In this document: one piece after another, positions 1-11,376 of the stretch | Numbering within the stretch: position 1 is the stretch's first letter | Layout: each line of letters opens with the position of its first letter | Assembly: GCA_948470475.1 (NCBI GenBank) | Contig: OX419340.1 | Location: 23,990,067 to 24,054,066 of the forward strand | Origin: Galaxea fascicularis | Lineage: Eukaryota; Cnidaria; Anthozoa; Scleractinia; Euphylliidae | Direction: 5' to 3' | Length of the DNA stretch: 64,000 nucleotides | The notes under the pieces: model-generated | Told to the model about the DNA's origin: nothing | What the model saw: only the letters and a program-made list of their open reading frames with translations | Databases searched by the model: none | Program-made: the position numbers and the translations under genes

Positions 1-142
1 TACAACATATGTTATACCAATAGCAAAGAAGCCAATAGAACAAACAACTGAGCAGTGCCCCTTGCCTTGGAAACTGCTCCATAACAAGGCCAAATAGCAG
101 CTCTTGTGAGGTACATTACATTACTCTCAACAATACACATAC

Positions 143-3100
143 CACCAGTGGCGATCTGACCAGCAGCTGCTGCTGCCACTGCAGCTGCTGCAGCATTAGT
201 CTTCATATTAGCATCAGCAACAGTTTTAGGCAAATCAGTTAAACTTTGTGAATTCTTCAGATTACCTGAGGTGGAATGCAAAATGATTATGTTTCGTGCA
301 TACCACACACCTACTTAGGACTTCTGCAAACACCTGTAACTGTAAGTATTGCAATAATGCCAATGAAAGTGCATTATTTTCTTAAATTGATTATTTAAAA
401 CACACATTAATAATTATTGTTACTTTGACATTAAAAAGCAGGTCAGGTTTAAGCCAATACAGTTTTGAAATTAATGTAAAAAGTAATGTGCTGCTATTTG
501 CAAGTGTTCTTTTGAAGAGGGACTGAACTAATACCTGTTCAAGATATTTACAATGTAAAATCTGTTTGCTTAATTGTAATGAAATATAATGAAATGCATA
601 TTCCAACAAAAGAAATTAACAATCACACACATCCAGTTCTTAACCCTGACTCATCTGTCCATGAATCATGTCCTCGTCAAACTTTCTTCATAGTTAGTGT
701 TATCAAGGCTTAGTCTCCTTCGCAGCCGTCTTTAGGCTCGTCACGCAACGTTCCTCCCCACAAACGGCTGCTTTCTTTCAAACCACATTCCTTTCCCTTT
801 GTTTGTCGGTACAGGCGATTGACCAATCATATCACAATTACTGTTTGAAATTGAACCAATCATATTGCAGCAAAAATTTTATTGACGTAATCGATTGACC
901 TTTGCGAGATCATGAAATTCACAACTCCTGTTTGCGTGTTTGCCGCTTCTATCTTGATTCTGTTGACTGATTTACATGTAGCTTCGTGCTTGTTTGAAGT
1001 GGGGCAACACAGTGGTTTAGAGGATAACATGATGATGATTGTCATTGAAACAGCCATGTGCTTAAATGTTGCATGTTATGTATTTTGATACCAAAGGTCA
1101 TTTCTGCCTGGGTTTAAATTCTGCACTGATTTATCGCCTGTTTGCTTTGACCCTTGTTGTTTCTGTTTAGCGACTGTGGTACTTTATATACCATCTGAAG
1201 CATTTTGTCTAGCTTTGGTTTGGCTCGTTTCAATGCGTTCAGTGACAGTATAGCCTTTCTCTTGTTATCTCTGAAAGGATAGGAATTTAAGCCGCGTAAT
1301 AATCTTTATCTTGCAATGCCAGGCTATTTGTTTTTGTAGCAAGATATTGCGTTTCTTTTGCAACTATTCGTCTCTTTATCCTTTCTTTAGTTTTGTAGCT
1401 TCTTAGAGAGCTATGCAACACTTGGAATTTCTTCATTGAGTGCTAAAATCCGCTCTCAGAATTATGACTGTGTCTTTGTCATCATTTCGCTCCGCTCTGT
1501 AACTGCGGTAATAGTGTTTTCCTCCTTTTGTTTATGCCAGTGTGTTTGGCTGTGTTTGATTTCCTATAGCCAGTTGGTAAGTTTACGAAAACATCTTTTC
1601 CCCCTTTTGCAACTTCACTTATAGCTCTCTTCTGGTGCGTGTTTAAAGACAATAAATTAAACTTAGAAGCCGCGAGGGAAAAGACACGTTCATTGTCGAG
1701 AGAAGGCATTTTGATTGTTAAGACACACGCTGTGATTGGTTGTTTCCCAATAGCGCAAACAGTTTCTGGATATGAGAACCAAATTCTGATTGGTCACATA
1801 AGGGAAAGGAATGTGGTTTGAAAGAAAGCAGCTGTTTGTGGGGAGGAGCGTTGCGTGACGAGCCTAAAAACGGCTGCGAAGGAGACTAATCAAGGATGTG
1901 CTCTGAGAAAAGTAGTTGAGCACCCAAAATCTCTAAACCCTTGAAATCTAGGGTACCCAGGATATACGTTTGGTGCAAAAACTAAATTAATACTTCCTGG
2001 TTGCCCTCGCCAGGGGCAACCAAGCACTGCTAGAACACAGCCCTGTGTTATGTCCATTAGAAATAACTTAATAAATAATAATAAATAATTAATATTGTTG
2101 TATTTCATTGCTGTAAAACACTGTTCAATAAAACAAAATGAAATGGAAAAAAAACTTGAGGCAGTAAAAATATAAACTTGATCAATGAATGCTGGTGAGA
2201 CAAGACTAGTCTCAACATATGAAGCACATGGAAATAAACAATTGTCATTAGCCCTTAAAATCAGGCGAAGTGGAAGCAATTGCATGACAAAGTCACAATT
2301 AGCACACCATGATCCTCTGAAAACCTCAATTTTCATTCAGTGAATACATGTAAGTAATTATTAGAAGAATAAACTTTTACCAGGTAAATCTAGGCCCTGA
2401 ATGCACACCAAATGATTGGGATCTTTGGAGTAATCTTTGGACAAAGCACCTTTGCTGTCAACAGTTAAAGACTGCAAAAAAATAACGGAAAAAGACATAA
2501 AAATGCCACAAGAGGACAACTCACTCCATCCCCCACCTTCTCTTCACCACTGTCCAGCTGAAGCTAAGTGATACACGTTATGCATTATGCTTGTGTAAAG
2601 TACCATTACCCAGTTCCAGAAAACATTCATACCTCCCCTAGAGAAGGTCAATGGAAATTCCAAGGGGGAGGGGGTGGCAAAAACAAAAGTTTTAAAAGAA
2701 AAGAAAGGAGATAAATTGGAATTTCTAGAGGGGTGGGGTAGGGTGGGGGTGAGGGGTGGGGGGGGGTGGAGGGAGGCAAACCAATAATACCACAATAAAA
2801 TCTTGTCCATATGGTTACAATAAACAGTTTTTAAATAAATAAACTGTCATGGTCTCTGAAATTATTAGTGCTACATGGATCCCCACATCTGTTGTGTTAA
2901 CTCAACCTAACTGCAATAACTCACTGATATTATTTGAAACATTCAGCCCTACTATTCCGTGATCCAGCAAACAATAAATGCACCTGTTCCTGTTTGAAGT
3001 ACAAAAACTACAGAGCCCTATTAAAATAATAAACAAAGAAAAAAACTCACCCATTCAAACACCCTCTGAAGTTGAACAATTTTTCTGGGTGCAATAATGG

Positions 3101-6100
3101 AGAGGTGAATTCCCTTCTGAAATTAAGAATAAAACTCTGAAAGTTATAACAGCATGTTATGCACAGTTGTTAAATAACCAAGCACGGCAAATGTTTAGCA
3201 TTTCTCTTGTGGACCCATGAGATGTGCTGTTACTTTTAAAAAGTCAAAAAGTTGACACAATTTACTGAAAACATCATTTTTTTGCAAATCAAGTCTCACT
3301 TTTAGCACTCGTTGAATAAGAGATTGTGTGAATTTTTCCATTTTTCCAGTGTTAATTATAACTAATATTCTTCACTGAAAAATGAACAGAAACAGCAAGT
3401 TACAAATGCAAATCACTGCAATTATTCAGTGATTCTTACCTTTCTGCCCATTTCTTCAGCCAGTTCCTCCACAGTTTTGCCAAAGTAATCTTCAGCGCAC
3501 TCACGACTTGGCAAACCAAATGGAGGCGAGTTACATACAACTATGCAGCTTTTACGAACAATCCCTCTGTCAAAATAAATTACTTTATCAATACAATTAC
3601 TGACAATTTTCAATTCATTCATCAGTATCAAGTATCATTTTGCAAAATATCTACAGCAAAAAAACGACTTTGTGATGATGATTAACTTTAATTAATAAGT
3701 CTAGTCTTCTAGACACTACATGGACACAACTAAGCAACTTTCCTAGCTGTGCTTTCCTGTAACACCCAAGACTTACAAGGCAGAAACCTCAGAGGGTGTG
3801 GAACATGTACCAGTCTTGCTAACTATACATGTATTTGGCTTGCAGACTGTCCAGAATATTATTGGTTTTATTCATGACGGTAAAATTTTGAAAGGTGAGT
3901 CACTAATTAAAGACATGTATAGATCTGTGTGATAGAATAAGTCTTCATATGAATTTAAGAATCTACTGTAACAATATATTTCTCAAAAGCCTGTCCTCAC
4001 AACGTCTTCTAATAATTTTTACTTGGGCTTCCTGTGGATAGACCTAAGTCTAAAAAATGTTGTTTATTCTTCATCTTCTATCATCTGCAAACCTCACTTC
4101 TCAGGTTTTTGTGCAAACACTAATGAAGAACGACAACAAGAAAAAGCCACCATGTTGGATTATAAAGAAGTCAGGCATGGAAGTGAAGATGCAACTAACG
4201 TCTTTACTTTATGACTATTACAGTGAAACCCTGTTAATACGACCACTGTCGGGCCTTGAAACTTTGGTCATATTAATGGGGTGGTCGGATTAACAGGGCT
4301 TTCAAATAAGATTTTTATGTGTGCTTATGCAGTTCGGGCCACAAAAAAGTGTCGTAATAACCAGGTGGTTGTATTAACAGGGTGATAATATGGTGGGGTT
4401 CCACTGTACAATCATTCTTTCATGCATTTTGTATACTGTGCTTAGTGGTTTATCAGACCATCAGGTTATTCTAGTAGTGTATTACTTCTATGTGTAACAA
4501 TTGTGTACCTTTGCATGTTGTACATGAGTGTGTTATCAACCCAAGCAATGTTGAATGTACTTAAAAATGTGATGTATTAGAGAATCGCAAATATACATGT
4601 AGATGATAAATATGATGCCATAGCAAAAATAAAATATAGAAAGGAATTCAGATCTCAGTATGCTAAATTTGTGTATCATTGGCATATTGAAACATTCACT
4701 TGCCCAACTGAAAGCCAATGTGTCCTCTAGAGAGAGTTTAAAATGTTCTTTTGTCCTAATTCAGGTAAATACACAAACGTTATAACTGTTCAAACAAAGC
4801 AGTACTCACTTATAACCTTGACCTCTCTGAAGAGTCCTTTCATCAAATATCTGAAGATAAAAACATCCACAATAGATCATTTTCACTCACGTGACCAGCG
4901 ACCATGTTGGTTTGATGAAACAAAAGAAAGTGTTTGCTTAAAAATAGAGTTCAATTCCCAGACGGTCAGCCTGGTACACCAATATGGCCCCCGTTCCTTT
5001 GTTTAGGTACACCAACATGGCCGCTGTGACGTCATGTGAAAAAGATCTATTTAAATTATTCATTAATTAACAGTTTACCACAGGGCATACACACACTATT
5101 AAATTCTGTGGAAGGAGTTAGCTCTCCTTTATCACTTCCATGAAGGATTGCTTGAAGGTCTGCCCATTCCTCAATCCAGCCCCTTTACCGCATCCATATG
5201 CAGGGCACGGCAGAAGTGCTGTCTGATAGTTCGGAGCTAGTGGAGCAACCAGTTGGGCTAGCATGTTTTTATCACAAGTTGCCTGATGGGCAAGCTTGAT
5301 ATGTTGGGAGTCTTTGATGTTCATCAAAGTTCTGGGCTAGTAATTATCAGCAACAACTTGCCTGAAGGACAAGCTGTTTTTTTCGTTTTCATCTCAACCT
5401 GCATATGAAGATTTCAATTCTCTCAATACATGTACACTCCCTCTCCTTTGGAGTTTCCACCGACTTTTCTTGGGTGGGAAATTTTCATTTTCTAAAGCTA
5501 CCTAAATGATCTCAAAAAACTAGAAGAGGCTACCTTGTTGGAGAAAGCACACTTTGTATCAGGGTTGTTAAAAGTAGCAGGCAGCCAATGAAAATCACTA
5601 ACTTGGTGTGCCTGGCCAGCTATTCTACTGGGATATTCCTCTGATTCTTTGGTCCTGGTTTAGTATAAGATGGCAAAGTGGCCACTGACTTCAATGATAA
5701 AGCCACCTACTTTAAAACTTTATAACAACCCTGTTTGCATCCCTCAAATGAAGAAACTTTGAGTAATTACAGACCTGTAAGGCAATGCTAAGAGCTTCAG
5801 CTAACAAGCTATACTCCTCACATCCACCACCTTCAAATCTAGAAAAAAGGAACAGAGAGTTTCCTGGCAAGTTACCGGTAATAACTATTAATAATAATAA
5901 TAATAATAAATACTTACCTGACCACTCCACATGAGGGGCTTTTCAGGGACAATAGAATAAATAATACAAGTGAACACAACAGAGTTAAGAATCCCATCTG
6001 GCAGGAGGAAGAGCATTTGGTGGACAAGTAATCTCAGTCTATTTGTCCATGGTAAACATTCATCAAGCTAAGGCATAAAATTACACTAAAAATTGAAAAC

Positions 6101-9100
6101 TAGAATATTATGTCTTATAGAAAGAGCAAAAATTAATGTTCTCTAGTTTATTTAATTTTTATACCAGACTTTAACTGTAGGTAACTGGCTATCACAAGGC
6201 AGAAAAGCTTGTTCTCAAATTAAACTTTCAAAGCAGATGGTGCAACTTACTTACTTAATGAGTCTGGCTTATAAACAATTTCTTACTTAACTTAGCCATT
6301 TACAAGTAATTTGAGTAACTGACCTGATTTGATTTAGATATTGCAGTATCTGCTTTGCATCTCTGGTTTCCCGGACGTAATGAACAGCTGGCTCTGGAGT
6401 ATGGCCAATTGTACCATACACAACTAAGCCATATTGGTTTGGACCACACTGCATACATCAAGTAACACTGTTAAGTTGGTACATGTATTTAAACTGAAGC
6501 ATGCAAGTGAGCTATAAACCAGCTGAAACAAAACAAGCTGTTGTTTGCAAATTATTGTTGCAGCTAATATGTTCCTTTAAGTTACAACCATCTTTTTATC
6601 ACAGGAGAAAAAACTTTCTTATCAGTAATGAACATAAAACCACAAATTTGTAGAAGGTAGAATTACAATTTAAAAATTCCCCAGAACAAAAACCACAAAA
6701 ATGCAATACCCTAGCAAATCTTGTGTCTTATGATGGCTCTACTATGTTCCATAACCATGGACATAGCAGTTTTCAAATTGTGCAGTTCCTAAAAATTCCA
6801 AGGGGGAGGGCGTGGCAAAGGCAAAAGTTTTTAAAGAAAGGTATGGAGCTAAATTGGAGTTTCTGGAGGGGTGGAAGGGTGCAACTGCCTGAGAGAGGTA
6901 ATGGCTATTTTCTGGAACCATATATTCCTCAGTTCCAGCTTCCATCATATAGTTTATACACTTAATTATTTTTTTTATAGCTATTTACCTCATCTCCAAA
7001 ACTGAACTCTGTCTCCATTGGAATTGCACCATTAAAGTAACTATATGAATGGAGATAAAAAAAATATGAGCGGTTAAAAAAAAGAAAATAGGAATTGAGG
7101 TGGTATTAGCTGAACATAAGTTGATTTGAGGAAATGCATATGAAAGAAATCATATGCACATAGTTTTAATTTGCTCTTCTTTCAAGACCTGAAGGGAAAA
7201 CTGAGATAAAGGGGAACGAATATTAAAGCGATTGAAAATTTTTAAACCAAAAGTAACACATCTCCAATTATCCACCTACGTGAACACTCACAGTGATTTG
7301 CAGATCACAAGTCAGATGTTTCTCTGACAGAAAAAAGTTGTTTTTCAATTTAATAGACCTTTATGTAATTCATAACATTCATAAAATTAATGAATACCAA
7401 TATCGAGTCTGCACTTTTGAACTCTTCATAGGCTATTAAGTTTGACCCAGTTTTTCCTTTCCTTAACTGAGTTATTACAACCTCTCTTGATATTTTGACT
7501 ATTAAATTTCATCCAATATCACTAACATGCATAAGTCACTGGTTTATTTCACCACTCTACATGTGAGGTTCACCCCCAATCCAACCAGGAGGACGAGTTC
7601 GGAAATAAAAGGCAATGCAAAAGGCACTACATTATTTCCCTAACTTGACTGATATTCAAGGAACAGGAGTTCAGGAATTTTCAAAGTAATTTTTCATAAT
7701 TTACTGCCTTTTCCAAATCATATAAAAGGCTGGTGATGGGTAGCAATAAAAGGAATAAACTTACAGTGAAAAAATATTAACATCATTACTATTCAACTGG
7801 GAGTTTATAACACTTTGAGCCCCCCTTGAGAGCCTAATGTACATGATATAGAGGATATTACACAGTGGCGAGAAGATATGAATTTTATGTTCTTGTGGCA
7901 AGAACAATATCGCGAACGAGTGAGATATTGTTCTTGCCACGAGAACATAAAATTCATATCTTCTTGCCACCGTGTAATGTTCTTTTTATTATATGGAGAC
8001 TAAACAAATGCAACATGAGAAACCAATTCAACAAAAGCAAAAGGCGGAAATCATGTTATCATTGAACGTTACGACACTCACAAAGGTGACATATGGAAAA
8101 TACGCCACTCGGGTCCCGGATGAAGTGGCGTATGGAATCTATGAGCGGTTTAGTTCCCAGTAAAACACTCTCCTCCATATCATAAATAACTGATATAACC
8201 ATTCCTAACATTCATGCTTTTTATTGTGGATGATGAAGTTTGATTGAGCTGAGTGACAAAGTCCACTTGTAAACCTTATATAAGCTCTGAGTACAGGGAA
8301 TTTCACTTTTTCTTTACATCACAGATCATAATCCTACAGCAGGAAAGTAGCAATTTTCATTATGAAAAGAAATCAACCTACTGATCCGTAACCAAGAAAT
8401 GCTGATTATAAAACATACATGTATTTCCAGCAGAATTTTACAGTAATACCCTGTAATATATTGATTATCCATATCGTGAAAAAGTTGTTGAAATCAGTCA
8501 TTCACTCTCTCTTTCGCTTTCGTGATGTGAACATCACAAGTAGTTTCGCCTCAGTGGCACCTGACAACTAATGGCGGTTTAAGTGAAAGGATCCCCTCAC
8601 CCTCATGAAATATTTGTAAACCACTTTTGAAGCCCTCCTCGATCCATGTCAGCTCAATGACCAAGCCAGTGACTAGCAAAAAATATTGGGCTTTAAGATA
8701 AAAGCAGGAACAGCTGTTTCATCGTCGTCTTCATAGACAGTTCCGCTAAAAAATTGTACAATTTATGCCGACTTGAAATAATTGTGTGAAGTTTATCTAC
8801 AGGATCAGACAAAAAAACTGTCATGTTCACAAAGCGAATCAAGATGTTTTGATGATGGTGTACAATTCCATTCCATCGTGGTTCAGACATCAAGCTGAAG
8901 CGTACTAATAACAATACAAGCTAAAGCGTCTTCAAAACATGCAAACTTCCTGAATTCGTGAAAGTCAGTGAATGCAAAGTGCTTTCCGAAAAAAAAAAAT
9001 AACGTTAAAACAATGGAGGCGCCAATTTTTTCAGCCAAACACAACCTCGGTATTTCTTAAAAACAGTTCACTAATTTTTTAAACGCGAGAGATTTCGTCC

Positions 9101-9362
9101 ATAAATTAAAGACTTCCTCTGCATATTCAAGCAAATGTTCTTTTGAATGTACGCGTTCTGCAATCACGCTTTCGCCGTAAAGAAAACGCCATTTGTTCTG
9201 CAGAAGTTCTGTACACATTCTAAAATAAATAAGTTACCATACTCACATTATTGCTGGTTCAATGTAGGATTTCATGAGGTTTTCGTAGTCCAGCAGCAAA
9301 TTTGCTGTACCCTCAACCACAAAAACAACATCATTTTCGATCTCGCCACCAGCAGCCACCAT
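143..9362 (-). CDS. MED25: Mediator complex subunit 25 (MED25), N-terminal part, 3' end off the window
   Basis: MED25 is a nuclear Mediator subunit that links activators to RNA polymerase II; its N-terminal von Willebrand A (VWA) domain docks it to Mediator. Nine coding exons read on the minus strand: 9247-9362, 6989-7040, 6324-6448, 5775-5838, 4810-4850, 3440-3566, 3051-3116, 2381-2471 and 143-265, in compatible phase, about 268 codons. Visible family motifs are VEGTANL near residue 17, YFNG at 40-43, the EPAVHYV strand, FEGGGCEEYSLLAEALS (99-115), CNSPPFGLP, and SIIAPRKIVQLQRVFE, followed by an Ala-rich stretch that resembles the human linker after VWA. The start ATG (9362) lies just before the first VWA strand. 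The exon-4 donor is GTCTGT, less usual than the others. The exon at 143 ends at GTATGT, so the C-terminal activator-interacting domain must lie left of base 1. Introns hold several transposable elements. The identity is strong; exact splice sites are by eye. Confidence 0.92.
709..1888. mobile_element. TIR DNA transposon with 9-bp-like target duplication
   Basis: The two ends are near-identical inverted repeats of about 85-90 bases (711-800 and 1801-1888), starting TAGTCTCCTTCGCAGCCG. They are flanked by ATCAAGG on both sides (702-708 and 1889-1895), extending to an 8-of-9 match. Length about 1.2 kb, inside the MED25 intron. The duplication length suggests a Mutator-like group but the family is not proven. 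The interior carries a decayed helicase fragment on the minus strand. Confidence 0.8.
1482..1709 (-). pseudogene. RecQ-like helicase fragment inside the TIR transposon
   Basis: A short open frame reads HQKRAISEVAKGGKDVFVNL followed by PTGYRKS. This resembles the Q-motif and Walker A region of RecQ-type helicases, where the usual form is LPTGxGKS. No further helicase motifs were seen in the same frame, so it is a remnant. RecQ-like ORFs are often carried by animal DNA transposons; here it lies between the two terminal repeats. It may be captured or original cargo. Confidence 0.5.
2653..2773. repeat. Interspersed repeat copy with G-rich tail (MED25 intron)
   Basis: The stretch AATTCCAAGGGGGAGGG...GGAGATAAATTGGAATTTCTAGAGGGGTGG is matched by a second copy at about 6793-6875. 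Here it runs into a very G-rich segment (2731-2773) with many GGG and GGGG runs, which could form a G-quadruplex on the plus strand. It is intronic and non-coding. Confidence 0.6.
4221..4406. mobile_element. pogo/Tigger-like non-autonomous element (TA target site)
   Basis: Begins CAGTGAAACCC and ends with the inverse GGGGTTCCACTG, flanked by TA on both sides (4219-4220 and 4407-4408). Internally GTTAATACGACCAC and GTGGTCGGATTAACAGGG form inner inverted repeats. TA target and CAG ends are typical of Tc1/mariner/pogo elements. Non-coding, inside a MED25 intron. Confidence 0.7.
5885..5975 (-). repeat. SINE 3'-tail fragment with (AAT)n
   Basis: Sequence ATACTTACCTGACCACTCC...GGGGCTTTTCAGGGACAAT is the reverse complement of the tail of the SINE-like element at about 35320-35395 (TCCCTGAAAAGCCCC...GTGGTCAA...AAGTATTTATT). 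It is preceded by a short (TAA)n run at 5889-5910. It is therefore a copy of the same family in the opposite orientation. Confidence 0.6.
6793..6900. repeat. Second copy of the AATTCCAAGGGGGAGGG repeat
   Basis: Matches the copy at 2653-2735, with the same order of words: AATTCCAAGGGGGAGGG, TGGCAAA, AAAGTTTT, AGCTAAATTGGA, TTTCTGGAGGGGTGG. Both copies are in MED25 introns and in the same orientation. Confidence 0.6.
7857..7978. mobile_element. Fold-back MITE, near-perfect palindrome
   Basis: Left arm ATTACACAGTGGCGAGAAG...TTCTTGTGGCAAGAACAATATCGC is matched by the inverse GATATTGTTCTTGCCACGAG...TTCTTGCCACCGTGTAAT. The arms are about 55 bases with a spacer of a few bases. A long hairpin, non-coding, in MED25 intron 1. 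The predicted ORFs over it on both strands are products of the symmetry. Confidence 0.8.
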
Positions 9363-11376
9363 GATTAACGAGTTCCTCTGTGAAATTTGACGGGAAGTCG
9401 ATCAGCCCTCGTCTATATACTCCATTCTTGTCAAGGGGAAGACCCGAACGTCATTTCGAATTATATTTTTAGCTTTACAACAACGGAAATGAAAAGGAAC
9501 GAAACAAATCGCGCTCTGTCACACTGAATATTCCAGAATTAGGCACCAGACTCACTCGAGGTGGAATGTCTGAGAAACAGAGCTCGCCGGAGCTTGGTAA
9601 CCAGCTCTCATCTAAAATGTCAGAACAACCAACCATCACCACCCCCCAAAATATTTTAATCCTTAAAAGCGGTTTTAATAAAAGTTGTAACCTTGATCCC
9701 TAGTTCAAGCTTTACAGTGCTCTACTCGTAGAAGCAAATAACCAGAGTGATGATACATTTATAATTTACTGTGTTGGTGTATTTGAACACAGCTGTCTTT
9801 CTGTCGGTCTGTCGATGTGTCAGTCTGTCCATCTTTCTTGAAGATCGTACCGTAAGCCTTGAAAATTTATAGAACACTTGGCATTCCATTGGAAAACGAA
9901 ACATACCAACTGAAGCGCAAATACTTCAGATGCTTTACCATAAAATTGGAATTATTATTATTTACTGCTCTTATCAGCATCACTGTTACTGCTATTTTAA
10001 CATGTGTTGTTTATTCAAGCTTTCAAAGTTTGAAATTTCAGCTCAAACTCAAAGATGCTAGGCTTACTTTTTGTAACTGACGAAGGTGTGAGTCACATGA
10101 AATATCTTTTACAAATTAAACAGGTCCGTAGTAGGGAGAGGGGCAGGCGGGGGGGTTCAAGCCCCCACAGAATTTTTGCAATGAAAAAACAATTTTTCCA
10201 CAAAATACGCGACGTTGACGAATAGCGAAAATATAGTAAATTCGCGTTCTTTCAAACTTCATCGAGATTTGTCCAACTTGCTAGGTTGTAGGTGAATTCT
10301 CCAGAAGTTTTATTCTAAGGACCCATTCCAAGTTTAAAAAGGAAAAGAAAAATTTGTCGTCATGTGTTTACGTCCTTAAAATGTGAACTGATACAGAAAT
10401 GTACCAGAAAGTGTGATGAATGTGCAGATTTTATGTTTTGCTTAGTGAACCAATTCCTTTGATGTTCTGCTTGCCGTTACCCGTCGTACCAAACTTAAAC
10501 TCCGACGAGAAGGGGGCGGGGCTTGGTTGCTTGGCTGCTTGGCTTGGCCAGTTTGCTGAGCCCCCCCCCCCCCCCCCGCCAAATATTATAGGCTTTCTAC
10601 GGGCCTGTTCAAAATATCGTGCTCTTTTTAAAAATCGTGATTTATCTGCTGCTATCTCGACAATTTGCAACTTTCAAGGTCTAGTTTAGCCCACTCACCT
10701 TTGTAAATTTAGAATTGTGTTATCAGTTTAAATGATGGCTTGCGTCATTTCTAACCGTAAACATGCTTCGAAATTCAATTCCAAGGTCTTTTACCCGAAA
10801 TATATCTACAAATTAAGTATTAAGCTCCGAAATTCCAAGCTTTTAAGCGGGTTGACGATAGTAGTGTCGAAGATGCAACTGACAAATGGTGAAGAAGTCA
10901 TTGATAGTAACGTAGTTGATGTCGCGGTCGTAACAACAGTAGGGGTGGGGACAGTTGGAACAAACAGAAAAAAGGGAACAGAAGGTAATCCCCAGTCTTT
11001 CCAGAGCCTTGCTACCTCAACGCTAAAAAGCGAGTCTGCCTACCATGTGGGCCGTTAGTTTTGAAATTAATTGGTGGTGTCAGTTTCTGTTTATAAGAAG
11101 TAAACTGCTCAAACTCAGTTCAAACTTTAATGAAGATATAATACTTCGAACAACATTACACATCTTTTGCTTGTTTTGTTCACCTTAGCTTAGTACAAAG
11201 TTATCATTGGTATACGTAGCTGGAACTGGCCTATTATCCGTTGTCTTCGGAAGTTTCTTGCTTTTTTTCTATAAGCGCTGCAATTGTTAAATATCATTGC
11301 ACCAACACCACGCGTTAGATAACCCTTTTCTACTTAGCATCAGTCCATGATAAAGGTAGGCCCACGATATGCCTAA
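9363..11376. other. Intergenic region between MED25 and tetraspanin A
   Basis: About 2 kb with no supported gene. It holds the presumed upstream region of MED25 (minus strand, from 9363 rightward) and the presumed 3' UTR of tetraspanin A. A C17 homopolymer lies at 10561-10577. ORFs here (for example 10732-11058) show no recognisable domain. Confidence 0.6.

Noticed and set aside
10420..10689. Overlapping ORFs with polyproline or polyglycine
   Set aside because: They are translations of a C17 homopolymer in both strands.
10732..11058. 108-codon plus-strand ORF between MED25 and tetraspanin A
   Set aside because: No recognisable domain, no splice or conservation support, and it overlaps the presumed 3' flank of tetraspanin A.
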